Made by a program: the position numbers and the translations under genes
The notes under the pieces: model-generated
Databases searched by the model: none
What the model was told of the DNA's origin: nothing
The model's input: the letters and a program-made list of their open reading frames with translations, nothing else
NCBI GenBank assembly: GCA_034687125.1
Contig: JAQGBZ010000320.1
Coordinates: forward strand, 1 to 64,000
Direction of reading: 5' to 3'
Origin: Neelides folsomi
Lineage: Eukaryota > Arthropoda > Collembola > Neelipleona > Neelidae
Length of the DNA: 64,000 nt
Shown here: piece after piece, positions 23,057 to 37,700 of the stretch
How the letters are laid out: every line of letters begins with the position of its first letter
How positions within the stretch are numbered: the first letter of the stretch is position 1

Positions 23057-25913
23057 AATAATTCTCAAACCCCCCTTTTTTATCAGTGAATGTTGTAGCT
23101 TTACAAAATTTACTACTAACTTGTAACTACTTAAAGTAATAATTGTAGAAATATTTATTTATTCTATGGATTTTTAACTAATAATCCAATCGTGTATGTC
23201 TATTTTATAATAGGTAGAATAGGAACTACCTAATTGCTTATTTAAATGACGAGATTCCCTCCTTTCAAATATACGACGATGGGAAAGGAAGATGATTTAT
23301 TATTCTCAGATGATTTCTTCGTGAGAACTGAAAACCGCCTTCCATTCATCACCTTACCCTCAATATATCAAAGTCCATTTTAATAGATACTCTCTTCGAG
23401 CAGACTTTGACACTTATTATTATTAAGAAGATATTAATTCACATTTACTTGATATTAAAATGTGCTTTTTAAATAACGCTTTTAATTATATCTTATAATA
23501 TATAATTAATTGAAACCCTCCGACATTTTACCACTTTTAACTTGTGTAAGGATTTAAGGATATTTGTGTAAGGATCTTTATCTTTTCCACATGTGTGGAA
23601 ATGTTTTACAATTTTACTTTGTGATTTTCACTTTAGCAGCAATAAATGGCAACATGCTTATCTTTTTCTCAATAACTATTTAACTTTACCCGTTGACTAA
23701 TTGAAATTATTGTTTTTTAATGAAGGACTATTTTTTAAGACTGGTTTTTAGCACATAAGCCTGTGTATACTATTCTATACAATGTATGATATATTTTATT
23801 TGATGAAACGAACTTATTTTACATAATTTTAACTTTAATTATAAATAGAGTTCAAAGTAACAAAGTTAATACGAGGCATTATTTACTGTAATTACACAAA
23901 AATATATTAAAATTGTATATCACGTTTCTTAATTATTAAGAAATGTGATATTCACATATTGTATTTATTTTTTAATTTATTATTCAATTGTGCTCACCTT
24001 TATGAATCGACTCAATCATTTATGTTTAGAATTATGTTTCTGCGAATCTTGTCAGATAGAAAAAGGTGCCAATTAGCCCAGATGTTGCTAATCATTTTAT
24101 TATTTACAAGTTAATTAAGTTTAATTATCAATCAGTTGACTATTTGGTGATATTTAAGTTTATGTAAGCAGAGATTTTGTTGAAAATTTGATTTTTTGTG
24201 TAAATACTATAAAGTTTGATTCCTAATATTTCTCATTAATTTACTAAATAAGGCTAAACTATTAATTTTATTAAATAAAAAATACATTATATATCTGTAG
24301 TTATTGTTAATTATTACTGTTTAAAAATGATCAAGTTTCACGAAATAAAACTTTGTATTAACTTATAAAAGTTTGTGTAATAGCCAGTGTTATATGTACA
24401 TAATACTTAAAGTTTAGCGAATAAATAACCTTCAAATATTTCCTTCATCAATGTAATAATTAATCTATTATTTTTTACTTGATCATTTTTGATTAAAGTA
24501 TACATTTTAAAATGACCATGTGTTCTTTTTTGCATCAAATTCCAATAATTCATAAATTAAAAATATGATTGTTTAATGATCATTAATTAAATTATATTTA
24601 AATATTATTTTACATTATTATGGATAAATATAAATAATTAACTTAGTTAGATTAGTTGGATTGTTTAATGTTTTTCAATCATTGATTTATTCAAACTAAT
24701 AAATAAATAAGACATAATATCGCACAATTCACAAACAATTATTGAAGATCATCATTAAATAATGGTCTTATCTAGTTTAATTACAGATAACGCGTGATCA
24801 TGCATTATTGATCTATTAAATTTACATTTTAACAATTAATAAAACAAACGAAAAGTATTGGAATTTCATTCTGAAATATATCAAGCATTCCCATATCTGA
24901 AGAGAGACCAGACCATTTAAACCAACTACAGTGTGCTAATCAGAAATATTGCTTTAATCTAAATATATATACTATGCATAGGTAATAAATTTAATAAATA
25001 ACAACGTCTTACTTTAAGATCAATTAATAATAAAATACCTAATTAACAATTCGTATCATGACATTCTAATAAAGATAAATATCCAGGTTAGCTCTTGATT
25101 TAATAGAGGCAAATAAAAATATTCACTGTCTACGAACGAGCTGGACTTCGCGGGTGCCATTTTATTTATTTAGTTTGCTTTAGTGATGTATTCGTTACAG
25201 CAATCGCTACAGCAAACTAAATAAATAAATTTTTTTTAAAATGGCACCCGCGAAGTCCAGCTCGTTCTTGGACCGAGAATACATTAATACTTATTTAAGT
25301 AATATTAGTCTTGATTTTATTTATGAATTATAGTTGGCTGTACAAATTTATAGATCTTTAAAAATTTAGCGTAAAGCTTTGTTAAAATGGTTTCAATCTA
25401 AAATATCTAACACAAAAGGTTAAATGATATTAACATTTTATTTTGCCCACCAAGATAAATTTTGTAAAAAAATCACATCAACATGTCTCTTAAAATAGTA
25501 ATATACTATATGTATGGTAGTTATAAAATATAAATTAACGAATAGAAGAGAAAAGTAGTATTTTAGAATCACCAATAATTCAATATCATATATTTAATCC
25601 TGCAACCTGCAACACACAATTACATTTATTAAATGAGTTTATATAAATTTAATATGTATTCAAATCTAGAGCCATTATTATAACGCAACTTATTGTTAAT
25701 ATGCTACCTAACGTTTTCTTATCATTATCATAATATTTAAAAGCAATAAAATTCTAAATGAGACTATTCAATTAGAGCCGTTAAAAAGCGCAGTGCGTAT
25801 CATACATATTAAATATGCGTAATATTATATTGATTAATTAATAATTACAATCTTATTGAATTTATTATAATTAATAGTAATTAATATGTAACAACGCATT
25901 ATAAATATACTAA
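23057..25913. other. Convergent intergenic region: 3' ends of LRP1 and MIB1
   Basis: Very AT-rich, with no supported coding sequence. An AATAAA at 23641-23646 could be the LRP1 polyadenylation signal, giving a 3' UTR of about 0.6 kb. A TTTATT at 25861-25866 (AATAAA on the minus strand) lies about 50 nt past the MIB1 stop. A fold-back element is at 25134-25267. Confidence 0.6.
25134..25267. mobile_element. Short fold-back element (MITE-like hairpin)
   Basis: A left arm at 25134-25179 (starting GAACGAGCTGGACTTCGCGG) is repeated inverted at 25211-25267 with near-perfect identity, apart from a T-rich insertion of about ten bases in the right arm. The loop is about 30 nt. The GC-rich ends contrast with the AT-rich flanks. 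There is no coding capacity and no clear target-site duplication. It could be a foldback or MITE relic, or a processed structured RNA; the mobile reading is inference. Confidence 0.55.
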
Positions 25914-27658
25914 TCAATATAAAAGAATTCTTTTTTCCACTGGCTTCCTACATATAGGACATTCAACAATGCGATCACCACAGCTCTGACACGTTCCGTG
26001 ACCACAAAGGAAAATGAGATTCTTCAATCGATCCAAACACACAGGGCACATTGTCTTAAAATAGGAAATTTGAATATTTTAGACAAAAATCAATTTATAA
26101 CAGAATACATAAATCATGTTTTTTATATACAAAAAGTTTCAAAATATTCCCACCTGCTCTTTTATATCCTGGAGCTGTTGTTGAAGTTTTTGCACATCTG
26201 AGTAATCCTTCGTTCCGTTGTTTAGTAAATGTCCTCCAGTTTGCGCCAAAAGTCCAGAATTGTTCGCATGCACAATGTTATCAGGAGATATTGGAACGTT
26301 CAATGGCCCAATCAGCCCAGTGGCTCCTGAATGTGACGATAAAAGATTTGCTTCCATGCTTGGCGACAAGTTGGAAGGAGCTGCAGTATTCACATTCGGA
26401 TTCGGCGTCAGCGGTGGCGGAGTTCCGACAATGTTATTGTTGCAATTATTTGGATTGTTATTAGGGCTATTGTTGAGAGGAACAGACTGATTATTATTAG
26501 CATTGGTTGGAAGAACCACAAGGTTCGACATTGGTTTCGTCGATGCTGAAGCTGATGACGAAGGGTTGATGGGAGATGGAGAACACGGGATGAGAATGGA
26601 AGAACAACGTTCGATCGTCGAACGACACGTCACACATTTCTTCATCAAAACAGCACAAGTGGCCTAGAAAGAACATCAATTTACATATTATGTAAAAGAC
26701 TACATAAAAGCCCCATTTGTGTCTAGTAGAATCAAAACCTCTCTCGTAAAGCTCATCACTAATAAATACAATTTATATAGTTAATTTACATAATGAAGGA
26801 TCGAGATCGAGAGCGATGAAGATAAAGCTTTCACTCATAGTAATTATTTCATTAAAATGCTCAAAGACTCGGAATGTCGATGAGGAAGACTTACACAAGC
26901 ACAGATGTGACCGCACGGCTTGAAGCAGATCGATGCTCGTCGATCGGAACACACCAGACACTCTTCAATCTGACAGATTTAACCAAGAACAAAGGAGTTT
27001 GACTCAATTCATCATCATTAGAGGAAATGAAGTGAAAGCCGTGTAGCTCTCCTCGTTAGCTTCTCCTCACTTCCCAACCAAACTATCCGTTCTGCATTCA
27101 TAATACTTTCGCCCTCAAGTCCCTCACCCAAATCCATATATACTCGTATAATATATTTTATATAAAATCCCCATATTAGAAAGAGAAATTTCTTACTAAA
27201 TCCCCCCTATTTATTTATGAAAGAAAGGGTCGAGGAAATTCTGTCACGATCCACCGGTGAAATTGAAAAATGACAAAAAATAAGGAGGGGCTCATTTTTT
27301 TAACAAAACTCCTACTCGTGTATGAAGGAAAAGTAAGACGATTGGAAGTAAATTGCCTTTAAACCCACTCGCCCAAAAATGATTGATGAATTATCTCCAA
27401 AAGTAAATGGGAATATTGGGGAATTGAACTGTTGCTCTCAAAACTCTTACCTTTGATCGAGACATAACAGGAGACCGACACAAGAGGCATTTTTTAACCC
27501 TTGACCCACATGGGTCACAGCAAATAGCATGCCCACATGGATTGAATATAACTTCACGTAGATTGTCAGAGCAAACGACGCAATCTTCATTTCCTTCACT
27601 TGGTTCAATGCTCGGAGTCGGGCTGTGTGTCTTAGATGAAGCTCCTTCAATTTGCGAC
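25914..27658 (-). other. MIB1: MIB1 triple RING region
   Basis: RING1 is in exon 27658-27451 ([18 protein letters not shown]). RING2 is split over exons 26969-26895 ([18 protein letters not shown]) and 26663-26154 ([12 protein letters not shown]). RING3 is in exon 26054-25914. All cysteine and histidine ligands of the three C3HC4 fingers are present. RING3 is the one known to be essential for ligase activity in the family. Confidence 0.92.
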
Positions 27659-30600
27659 CTGGATGGAAAAGTAATAAAAAAAGGTTCAAAATTTTTCAAA
27701 AACTCTCATGGATTATGCCCTGAAAAAAAAACGTAATTTAACTTCCCATGTTATAATACTCTCTCGTCTCCGAGATAAATTAACTTGAGTTTGTAATACG
27801 AGGGGTTTGTACGCAATATTTCATTATATATTACGCCTGGAAGAAAAAGTCTTTTCTCATTCTCAGTGCGGACGGAGAGATGCAGAGTTTTTCAAGGGAA
27901 ATTCTTAGAAAAGAAATGGCCTGCGGAAAAAAATTGACACGGGGACAAGAACGAGTGAAATAATTCATCAGGAGGAGATTCTAAAAGGAGGAACCATGAG
28001 AGAAAAGAGATAGATAGCCCCATAAAAAGTAAAAAACTATTCTTCCCCCTTTAATACTTCACATATCTTCCAAGAGTTACATTTTCTTTCTTCTTCTCCT
28101 CCGCTCTCACCCAACTTAAACCCAAATTTCCGAGAAACGACCATCGATAATGATAAAAGTAAAAGTTATCTCGATCTATTTCATAACATTTTTTCTAAGA
28201 TCAACCGTTCCATTCGATGAAAGTTAGATAAACTTGTGATGTTTTGGACAAAATGGTCATTTAGGAAAAATTTCCTATGCATTAACCATTTTTATAATAA
28301 AGTTACAGAGCAGATTTAATCTTGTAATAAAAAAATCATTAATCATATAATCAGATTAATTTAATTTAAAATAATTACTGATATAATACATAATATATAT
28401 TATGTAAAATAATTATCATATAACAATAATTACATAAGTATAAGTACAGGTAGTATAACAACTCTTTGAATTATTTTTGTTATTAAAAATTTCTTACATT
28501 GAACGTTCACTCCTGCATTGACTCAATGCCCGACATAACGATGGATCTGGACACAGGTCCAACGGAGTTTGGGTCTTCTTATTCCGAATAGTAAGATCAG
28601 CTCCATGGGCAGCCAAGAAGCACGCAATGGATGCAGATGATTTTCGATCAGCTCCAAGTGGTCCAAGACCCATGAGAAGCTAAGCAATGTAAATATTCAA
28701 AAAGCCCAATGGTTAAAACCACATAGGTTACATATTATGCTATCATTAAAAGATGATGAAGTTTGATAATGATTATCTTATTATAAAATGATCATATACC
28801 TTCCCAACATCTTGAACATCTTGCAATTGCCGTAGTTGAGATAATGTGTGATGACGAAGGGCTTCATGCAACGGCGTATCTCCATCTTTGTCCGCCAAAT
28901 TGAGATTCGCACCCGCCCTCACCAGCAGCTGGAATAAATGATGAAGTTTGCCAAGTTTCCTCCGTTAAGCCTTTCTCCTGAGGAGGCGAAGTAACCTAAT
29001 CTCCCCATTTCATTTCCTCCATTCTTCTCCACTCCTCCGCAGCTGAAGGCCGGGAGGAAACGGGAGAGGAAAATTGGTCACATTTTATGGTTCAAGCAGA
29101 GAAGAGGACAACCGCCTTTTCTACTCCAGAATATAAACTACATTTACGACACAAATTTTCTATCCTCTTCTCCTCCTCTGCTCGACTCAATAAGTTGAGG
29201 AGGAACTCCTTAAATATTCAGAATGGCATTCTCTCTCAAACCATATTGCCCTTCCATTATTCCCGCCCCCGTCCCGTCAACACTTTAATGAGTTCAACCA
29301 TTTGAAAAGTCAAAAAGCGAATGGGAATACAGAGAGAGAAAATCCATTGAAAAAAGGAAAAATTCCCTCGAGTCCAATTTACTATTTTACTTTCCTTTCT
29401 TTGTTCTGGCAAAGGGTCCAACTCCACCTTCCACCCTTCCCATGGAGGGAGATGGAAAAAGAGGTCAACGAGGCGGTGTCAAGGGACCGCTTCTCTGCTC
29501 TCAACCCTATTTCTCTCGAGAAGTAAATGATTGGGGAAGTTGGGAAATGGACATTAGCTTCATAATTGATGTAATTTGAAGAGAAAAGTTCTCTTGTTGG
29601 GGAGAAAGGGATGGAGCTGAGTAAGCTAAGATAACCGGCCAACCACACAAGGTGATGATGACAAATGTGAAGAGTTTTTCCAACTCACCCGCACGATCTG
29701 GCTGTGCTGCCGCTCCACTGCTAAATGTAGTGCCTGAAAGAGAAAAATATTTTCAAATCTCCCTCTGATGTAACGTTATATTTGAAAACTGTAGTTTTAT
29801 TACATTATTTAATATCCATATAATTTCATATATGATGAATAGGTATTCCTATGTATGGGAGGATTTCTATCATTTTATTATACAAGATATAAAAGTTAGG
29901 TAGGTACATATAATTATCATGTTAGGGCTTAAAAGTGAAAGCGATATTTGCATGATATAATAAGATATTCAATCTAATAAAGATGTAAAAAGTTGGACGC
30001 ATATTAATTTATGAAAGCATTTTAGGAGCCTGGTTGTCTGGTTGGGGTAATGTATGGAGTTTGAAATTTTAATCATCGTTATTACTGTTTGAAGATTAAT
30101 ATTCTGGAGATCGAGGCTGGCCGATCCTTCTCGGACGAGGAGCTCCGCAACCTGGAACCATGCGAAAACAAATCCCATTTTAATCCAAAACTTTTCAAAG
30201 CTCAAATTTAATTAAAGTGTCGAGTCTAATAATTTACAGAGTAAAAATCCGCCCTTCTCTCTCCGTCCAATCCCCCCCATTGTAGTTGGATGAAAGGAGT
30301 GAAATTTGAGCGGAGGTTAGGGCGGGATACGTTAATCTTTCCCTGAAATCAACCGCACCATTTCTCTCCTTCAAAAGGAGGAAATTTGAAAGAGAGGAAA
30401 TGGGGATCCATTGGGATTGAGAGTCCATTCGGGCGGCGCATAATACCAGGCCAACCACATCATTTGCATCCTCTCGTTAAATGAAAATGAAAGGAATTTG
30501 TACATAATAATTACCAACTCCAGCCCACCCACTCCCAACACAAAAACACATTTTCACACATAACATACAAAACCCACGAGTCTTCCAATACCTTCCCACT

Positions 30601-31746
30601 CACCATCAAGAGAAAAAGAGAAGGAATTGGACAAAGTGCCAAAGAGAAGAATTGAATGCAGAGTCTTCAGTTGTAGGAATTAAGTAGTTAAGCGAACTTT
30701 TCAAGTCCACATAATCTCCTAAAAGAACATTAACATAAATAATGGAGGGAAGCGGGAGGATTTAGGAAGAATAAGTTCATCAAGACCTTTTCTTCACCCT
30801 TAATCGACTCCCTGACGGAGAAGAGCATTTATAAGGAGATGTTCTCAAAGAGTCGGAAAAGGACCGTGTAAGTAAACTCATCTCTCTGCCCAATGTTATT
30901 TCAAGAGATTTAAAAGTTGGAGTTTGGGAGAGAAAAGAGAAATATTGAATGAGGCCCATCGGGCGTGTGTCGTACTTTAAAGCTTCTTCAAGCACTCAAA
31001 CAGAGTTCTGGTGAGAAATCTCTAATCTATCCAATGTGAACACATTCGAAGGCGGATTGGGAGAAAAACAGAGGGAGAGTGTGGCAAAGAAAACATTAGG
31101 CTATGGATCCTTGGAAGAGTCAAGACCCGTCGATCCGATTTACTCAGAAGGACAGAAAGCAGATTTGCCTCAGTCGAGAGAGAGAAAGGAAAAATTCTCA
31201 AATAGTTTTACATAACTTTGCTCCGCGTCTCAAGAACTGGCGGCGGGAGATGGTGCAAGGAATTCCTCACTTACCGAACACACTCACTTGTGAGATAAGT
31301 CGAGAGGTTGGAATGGACATTCTTTCAGCTTAACAACTCCTGTGAGTGAGCCAATAACAATATGTATGCAGATGCAAGGAAGGACACGGTGTAGGGAAAT
31401 GGAAGAGATCTCACTTCTACAATAAGGGCTTCAGCCGTAAAATTTCAATTTCCAGTTCGGCTACCCGAAAAATTCAAATTACCAATAAGATATGAGTATG
31501 GAAAGTGGAGGGACTTCTCCCAGATTTTACGATTTCCTCTCTTTCCAACCTCCTGAACAAAGTTTCGCTCCGAAGACCCAGACTCTCTTATTAAACTTGT
31601 CCAATTTACCATCAACTTTCAACTTATTCCTACTCACCTCGACGTGATTGTTCAAGCTTGCCAAATGGAGCGCCGTGTACCCGTCGTCCTTCTTCTCGTC
31701 AACCATCCAGGTTCTCGGGAGCTTCTGCAACAGGATCCTCATCGCA
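25914..31746 (-). CDS. MIB1: E3 ubiquitin ligase mind bomb, 3' half (nine exons)
   Basis: MIB1 ubiquitylates Delta and Serrate/Jagged ligands in the signal-sending cell, driving their endocytosis and so Notch activation. Exons in coding order are 31746-31638, 30151-30086, 29733-29689, 28928-28800, 28679-28498, 27658-27451, 26969-26895, 26663-26154 and 26054-25914; all are GT-AG and phases agree. They encode the last ankyrin repeats ([16 protein letters not shown]-like segment, [48 protein letters not shown]) and three C3HC4 RING fingers, the last near the stop with [11 protein letters not shown] and [15 protein letters not shown]. The segment [15 protein letters not shown] before RING3 is nearly identical to vertebrate MIB1. 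The Asn/Pro/Ser-rich linker between RING2 and RING3 is longer than in vertebrates. The MIB/HERC2, ZZ and first ankyrin exons were not found in the window. MIB1 is preferred to MIB2, which lacks this tail. Confidence 0.93.
28498..31746 (-). other. MIB1: MIB1 ankyrin-repeat exons
   Basis: Five exons (31746-31638, 30151-30086, 29733-29689, 28928-28800, 28679-28498) carry the last ankyrin repeats. Two are very short (66 and 45 nt, 22 and 15 codons) and escape ORF scans. The junction QDVGK to [13 protein letters not shown] lacks about ten residues (the AAWEPSKN region) found in human MIB1. Confidence 0.9.
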
Positions 31747-34700
31747 CTGAAACCATATAAAGACATTGTTCAACTTCCCATCCTGCTCCACTATACCAAA
31801 TTGGTATACATCTCTAGCCTCCCCAGAGACCACCTAACTAGAGAATAGCGAGAATTTAAGCGAATTTAGCAGAATCCAACCATCCATTCAATTCAATGCA
31901 TGAGAAAAGAGTTGAATTTGTCTGGGAGAGAAATGCCCGAATTTTGGTTTGTAAATTTCTCTCTAAACCCTGGAATTTAGCAGGGAGGAGGACGAGGAGA
32001 TTATTTGAGTCTCCTTTATCCTCTAAATCATTGAGCCGACTTATTTCAACCACGGTGATCGATCCATCCATATTTATAAGCCTCCGTGGGATAAAAGGTA
32101 GAGAGGCCGATATAAAATATGAGCCACGGCCTAATCTTTCCCTCAGCCAAATCCAAGGGGAGTAAAAAGTAAGGCATGAGGGGGAGTAAAAAACAAATTT
32201 AATTTAAGAAAGAGAACATCAAAAAAGACTGTCGTCTCCTCCATCACGCTTTTACTTCTCCTCTTTTCCGACAACGAGACATCGCCCTCACGTTCATCCA
32301 TCGACTAAAGCTCTTATGCTCCGGAGTAATAGGAACTTTCCTATACAAACTGCTATTACACGAGTGTATGTATGAGACGTTCCGTATGCAGGAGGAATAA
32401 CCAGAAAAGTAAAGATTGTAATAATAATATCTATTATCTATATCACTTCCTCCTCACTCCCGGCATCATTCCTTCACCAAAATTATTTATCCGGTTCGTA
32501 AAACACTCCTATTTCCATCCCTCATCATTTCCATCTAAACCTTGGTCGTTTTCCTCCCTCGTCCCAAACACATAGGATAATCCTTACTCCAAAGTCCCCA
32601 TCAAATTCCAAAGTGTAATATTAGACCTGACACGTACACACTAATAAAAGAATCTTTATGAATCCCAACATCAAATAAACTAAAACCGAAGTTCGATTAT
32701 CCAATTATCCATTACAACCCATGCATTAATATATGTTAGTCTTTTAAAAGGAATTAATGGTTTATTTAACTATTGAACTTAAGATGGAAGGAAGAAATAA
32801 AGGATCATATTTCATATTAAACATTGTCATCCGGAGCATTTTCCATTTGAATTCCTTTTGGGCCTCCCAAGGTCCCTTCCACATAAAAAGACGGGAATGG
32901 GTCGTCGTAGCATGAAAAAACCATACAGTAGAATTTAATACTTTTCGGATTCTCCTTATAAACACGTGGAGAGAAAAGAGAAAAGTGGCAGCATATTGAA
33001 GACAAAGAAGAAGAGAGAAAGAGGAAAAAAGTAGATTTGTTAAAGCTGGGCGTTTATGGGAATAGGGGATTCTGTGAAACAAAACGAATGGATAGGGCTA
33101 GACTATCAAGTAGGACATTATAGTTATATTGAGGTTGTGGGGGCATTGGAGAAGAGACTCGAAATCCTCCCTGGGTTCCCCCATCTCTCCCGCCTGTACG
33201 AAAATAAACTTAAGCGACTGACAAATGTGACTCAGAGGTGCAATTCTAGACGTTACCAAAATTGGAGTAAAAAGGGACGAGTGGAAGTAAAAGTCTATTT
33301 TCTCAGCTAAGTAGACTCAATGAATGAAGATGGGGAATGGATGGAGAGAGTGTGAAGAACTTCACATTCCTACCCTGACGAAGATAAAGGTCCAATGCCA
33401 ATAAACCGCCCGGTAAACCTCAGCCGCTCCTCCCCGCCGTCAGCTCAGTCTCAAAGGGAGGAATTCCCCCTTCAACATTATTCATTCACCAACTCAAAAT
33501 AGAAATTATTCTTTTACAAATCTAATTTCTTGAGGAGTTGGGAGTCTAAAGCCATGCCCTAATTGCATTTCAACTTTCCGACCAACCCAGGCCGGAAAGA
33601 TTGAAAAACTATGTACTATTATGTAAATTAACCAGTGGGTTAGCAGAAAGGGACTAACATTCCTCCCATTGAATAATATGGTATACGAGTTAGGATAATT
33701 GACCCACTTTTTCAGTTAACTGAATAAAAGTTGTCTCAGAGGAGGAACCCCCGTTTTAATTAGAAGCACATCCTTAATTCAATTAAATATTTTCTTCAAT
33801 GAGCCCATAATGAAGTTTGGGCCCATGTGGAATGAGATTAAATTTCTCTTGACAGCCTCTCAAGCTCGTAGATCTTCCTATGAAGGGCTCTGAAGGAGCA
33901 GGAGATGAAAAGGGATGTTATTTTTGAGAAGCACCTCTCTCTCTTCCCTCCGCCTTCTCCTTCGAGGATTCATGATTCAGCGAGAGACGACAGTCCTCTC
34001 TGCCCGAGTTGGAAAAATCTAAGATGGCAGGCCAGCTGGGATCCCCCTACACCATACGGACATAAATTTCCGCCAGAGTCAACCACCTCCCTCAAAAGTC
34101 CCGGGAGCCCAACAAACCTCTCTCTCTACCGATCTTCCTCTCCGTCTAAATTAAACGAAAAGACTCGTTTAGAGCCCTCTTAAAATCAGAGCTATTAAAG
34201 AGGGGAAAACTGGAAACAGGTGTAGAGTCTCTCAGCTCCATTTTAAATCTAAGTGGAAGATAATAACTGGAAGAGAGATATATCCCATTAGGAGTTGGAG
34301 GATCTTAACAACTCGCCTATTATTTATTTATAGCCTCCAGAACACTCGGTCCAAAAGTAAAAGGATTCCTCCTCCATATTTCCACTTCGCCTACTTCGGA
34401 AATTCGAAGTTCTGTGGAATTCAAGCAAACATTCCCTCCCCTCCCCCAAATCGTTAGCTTTATAAATCCACCTCATCAAATTCAAAATGGTAGAGTTCAA
34501 TTCAAACAATAGCCTCATGTAAATTACGACCTGAGTATATTCCTAGTGAATTTATAATACCTCTAGGGAACAATAATAGGTGGTCTCTATAATCTCTGTA
34601 CAAGTCGATAGGAATTATTCATTTGTTCACAAATAAATTAAATTTGTTTTCTCCCACAAGAATCGAATCTCGATGGTGGAACTCATTATTAATTTGGGCA

Positions 34701-37700
34701 AAAGAGCAGAGCTCAAAGCCGTAGACCCATTAAACTCTCATTTAAGGAACGAGGTGCTTTACTCAGTCAGTCGGAGCTGATTCGAGTGAAGTTTGGAGAT
34801 AAGGAAGGGAAGCTTAGGACAACAGTCGGGAAACCTGGGAGAGATTACCAGTCTAAACTTGGGGAGATTGATGAGCAGAGAGGTCAATCAAAGACGGAAG
34901 GCCTGGAGACTGTCAACCAGGCTCATTAACATAAAAGAACGCAAGGAAGATTCGATGAGAAGGAAAGAAATCGGGTTTAATACCCTCCCCAACGTACTTC
35001 CAACAACTTCCCCCATCCATACAAATCCAAAAGAATTCCCCGAATAACCACCTTAATTATCATATTAACTACTTCTCTCTTCATTGTTCATTCAGCCCTC
35101 GTGGATCCATGAAAGCTCACGAAGACCCGAAAAAGTTTAGGTGCTAGGGAGTTTATGAGGATTATGTAAGAGAGGTAATGACGATAAGCACCTCTTTGCC
35201 CAGCCTTCCTCCCCACAAACCGCTAATATTCCCTCGAGCTCAACATTCAACCCAATTAACTGTAGAAATGAAGTTCTTTCTCCGGAAGGAACAAATAACC
35301 TCTTCATGTCGACTCCCCTTTCATGTTTCCGAACAAACCAGGAATTCATATTTACACTATTTATCTCTCCGGAACCCACTATCCATCCAGGAGCATTGAG
35401 ACCAGTCTCATGAGAATTCTTTCGACCTCAACTCTCCAGGATTCAATTTCCCCAATATACGACTCATATGTGTTCTACCTCAGAGGATAATAAATATCAA
35501 AAAAAACATTTGAGAAAATAAATGAATGAATTTATATTCCATATGTTTGGATGGAGTTCTTTCACGGTGTTTCGTGGGAAAAGGTGCTGATTAGAAATCC
35601 TTCTCTCTCAGCCGGAGTAGGAGGGAGGAAATGAGGAAGCAGTTACCGTTGAAAACCAGCGCCATTCATCCTTTTTCGTCTCCGTCGAGAGGGAAAATGA
35701 GAAAGGAGGAGAAAAAGTTTATAAGCAGCTCCTTTGTACTCGCCCCACAAAACGGGAAGAAAAGAAGCTATTTATATTAATGACCCTTATTTTATGCAAG
35801 TTGGCCCAGAAATATTTATCATAATCTGTGCGAGATAAATCATATGAGAGCGGTGTGTGTGGGAGGCTCAAAACCTCTCTTCATACTTTTTACAATTCAA
35901 GGGAGGATGAATAAGGGTAAAGCGGACGTGGAGAAAGTTTAAGAGTTCCCCTTCTCTTCGCCAGAGAATTCCCTCAGTTCATATATCCATGGAGTAGAGA
36001 CCTTGAGAAGCCCGTGTGTGAAATATTCATCTCCTTCTTCGCGTCTTCGACGATGGGCTGGCATGGATGCAAGTGAGTCCCATTGGCAAGAGTAGGCCCA
36101 GGAGAGGATCCAAATAGATGGGCTGATCAATAGTCTCTTATTACCACAACTCTCCATATGTGAGTACAATCGTCCCTCCTTTCCTCCCCATATCCTCCAC
36201 TGTCAAGAGAGAAGTTTGCAAATTTCTTCGAGGGGACCTGTTATATGAAATACATCTCTACAATTTATCCCTAGTCCCCAAATGGACACCCATTTGGAAA
36301 AATGGCATGTGGCGTGAGAAACTCCTCACGCTTCCAACATTCACAAAAGTCTTTAACCATCTCATCGGAGACTTCGAATCGATGTGAACCACAACTTTAT
36401 TTTGCCACGGAATACGCATCCACGAGATAAATATAAAAGAGTGTAGAGAATGTAACGCTGCATTTAGAAATGAACACATTTGTATCTTCTACTAACGATA
36501 CAAAGGTAGATAATACTGATAATACAGATACCCAAACTATACAAACCTATAGTACAAACCTACTCTAGTTTGGAAATATTAAGATGGAAGAGATTGGAAT
36601 TCAAAGAGCACAAAAAAGAAGTCTTCAATATAAAATCAGAAGAGTTTGAGAATAAAAAGCTCATTATATTCTTCGTAACATATGGAGAGAATCTCGGTAT
36701 TTTTAATTGATTTCCGCCTAATGAATTTCGAAAGAGGGTGATTATAGTGATTGGAGATTGGGATGGGGAAAAGTCGACAGCCGGCACGAGCTTCCACACC
36801 CAACTCATCCTCTTGTAAAGGAGGAAAGAGGGAGCGGAGGAACAACTCTCATCATTCCATCTCTCAAGAACCCTTTCTTCTTGGAGCCTGAAAAGGGAAG
36901 AAGGAACATGAGAAGACGAGGTTCTTGTTCCAAACAACTTTCGCCTCTCACTCGCTCTCAAACGGGTCTCTCTCGTCGGAAAACTGAAAACGAGCCCTCC
37001 TCGCCTTCCATCTCTAAAGGGGATATAAAAGGAAAAATCCCAAAAGCAATTTAGCACACATTAACGAAAACTTATCGTGAATTCCCAGCATCCGCAAAAA
37101 TATATATTCCATCTTCAAAAGCCGCCCTTCCGTTAGAAGGGAAAATGGCCTCTTTTTGCATCTGACGGAGATATTACAGTGTACGAGACTTGGATTGAAT
37201 AGATCACCAATTTTGGAGCACCAGAGTCTCGGGAGATGGGTAGAAAAAAATTTGGTAATGATAATATTGGACAACCTCATCCCACTTCCCCAATATGCGG
37301 GAGCCCATTTTCCCATTAAGGCTACAATCCTTCGACCCGTTTTCCAATCAAAAGAAAAGATAGGAAAAAGTGCCGAAGACTCCTCCTAAGAAATACAGCA
37401 ATAAATATCTAACATCTCTCTTTCGCTTGTATGCTTATAGGGCCTTCCTGAGAGCGGCGAAAGAAAAAATGCGGGGAGAAAAGAGTAAATACATGTGTCA
37501 AATCCCATTCGCTGCCTATAAATAGGAATTCGGAGCCTTTTATATATCCTCGAGCTCGTTTTCTTTCTTCTATTCACATTTCATTCGAGCCATTATCTAT
37601 ATATAAGTATGTTCCTTCATCTTCCGCCCCGACTCATGCACATTCTTGGTCTCAAAAGTTAATCTTGGATTTATTATTTAATAAAATGTCATTTCCTCTT

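Noticed and set aside
36560-37057. 165-codon minus-strand frame as a gene
   Set aside because: A competing frame is open on the plus strand (36758-37054), there is no family resemblance, and composition explains it.
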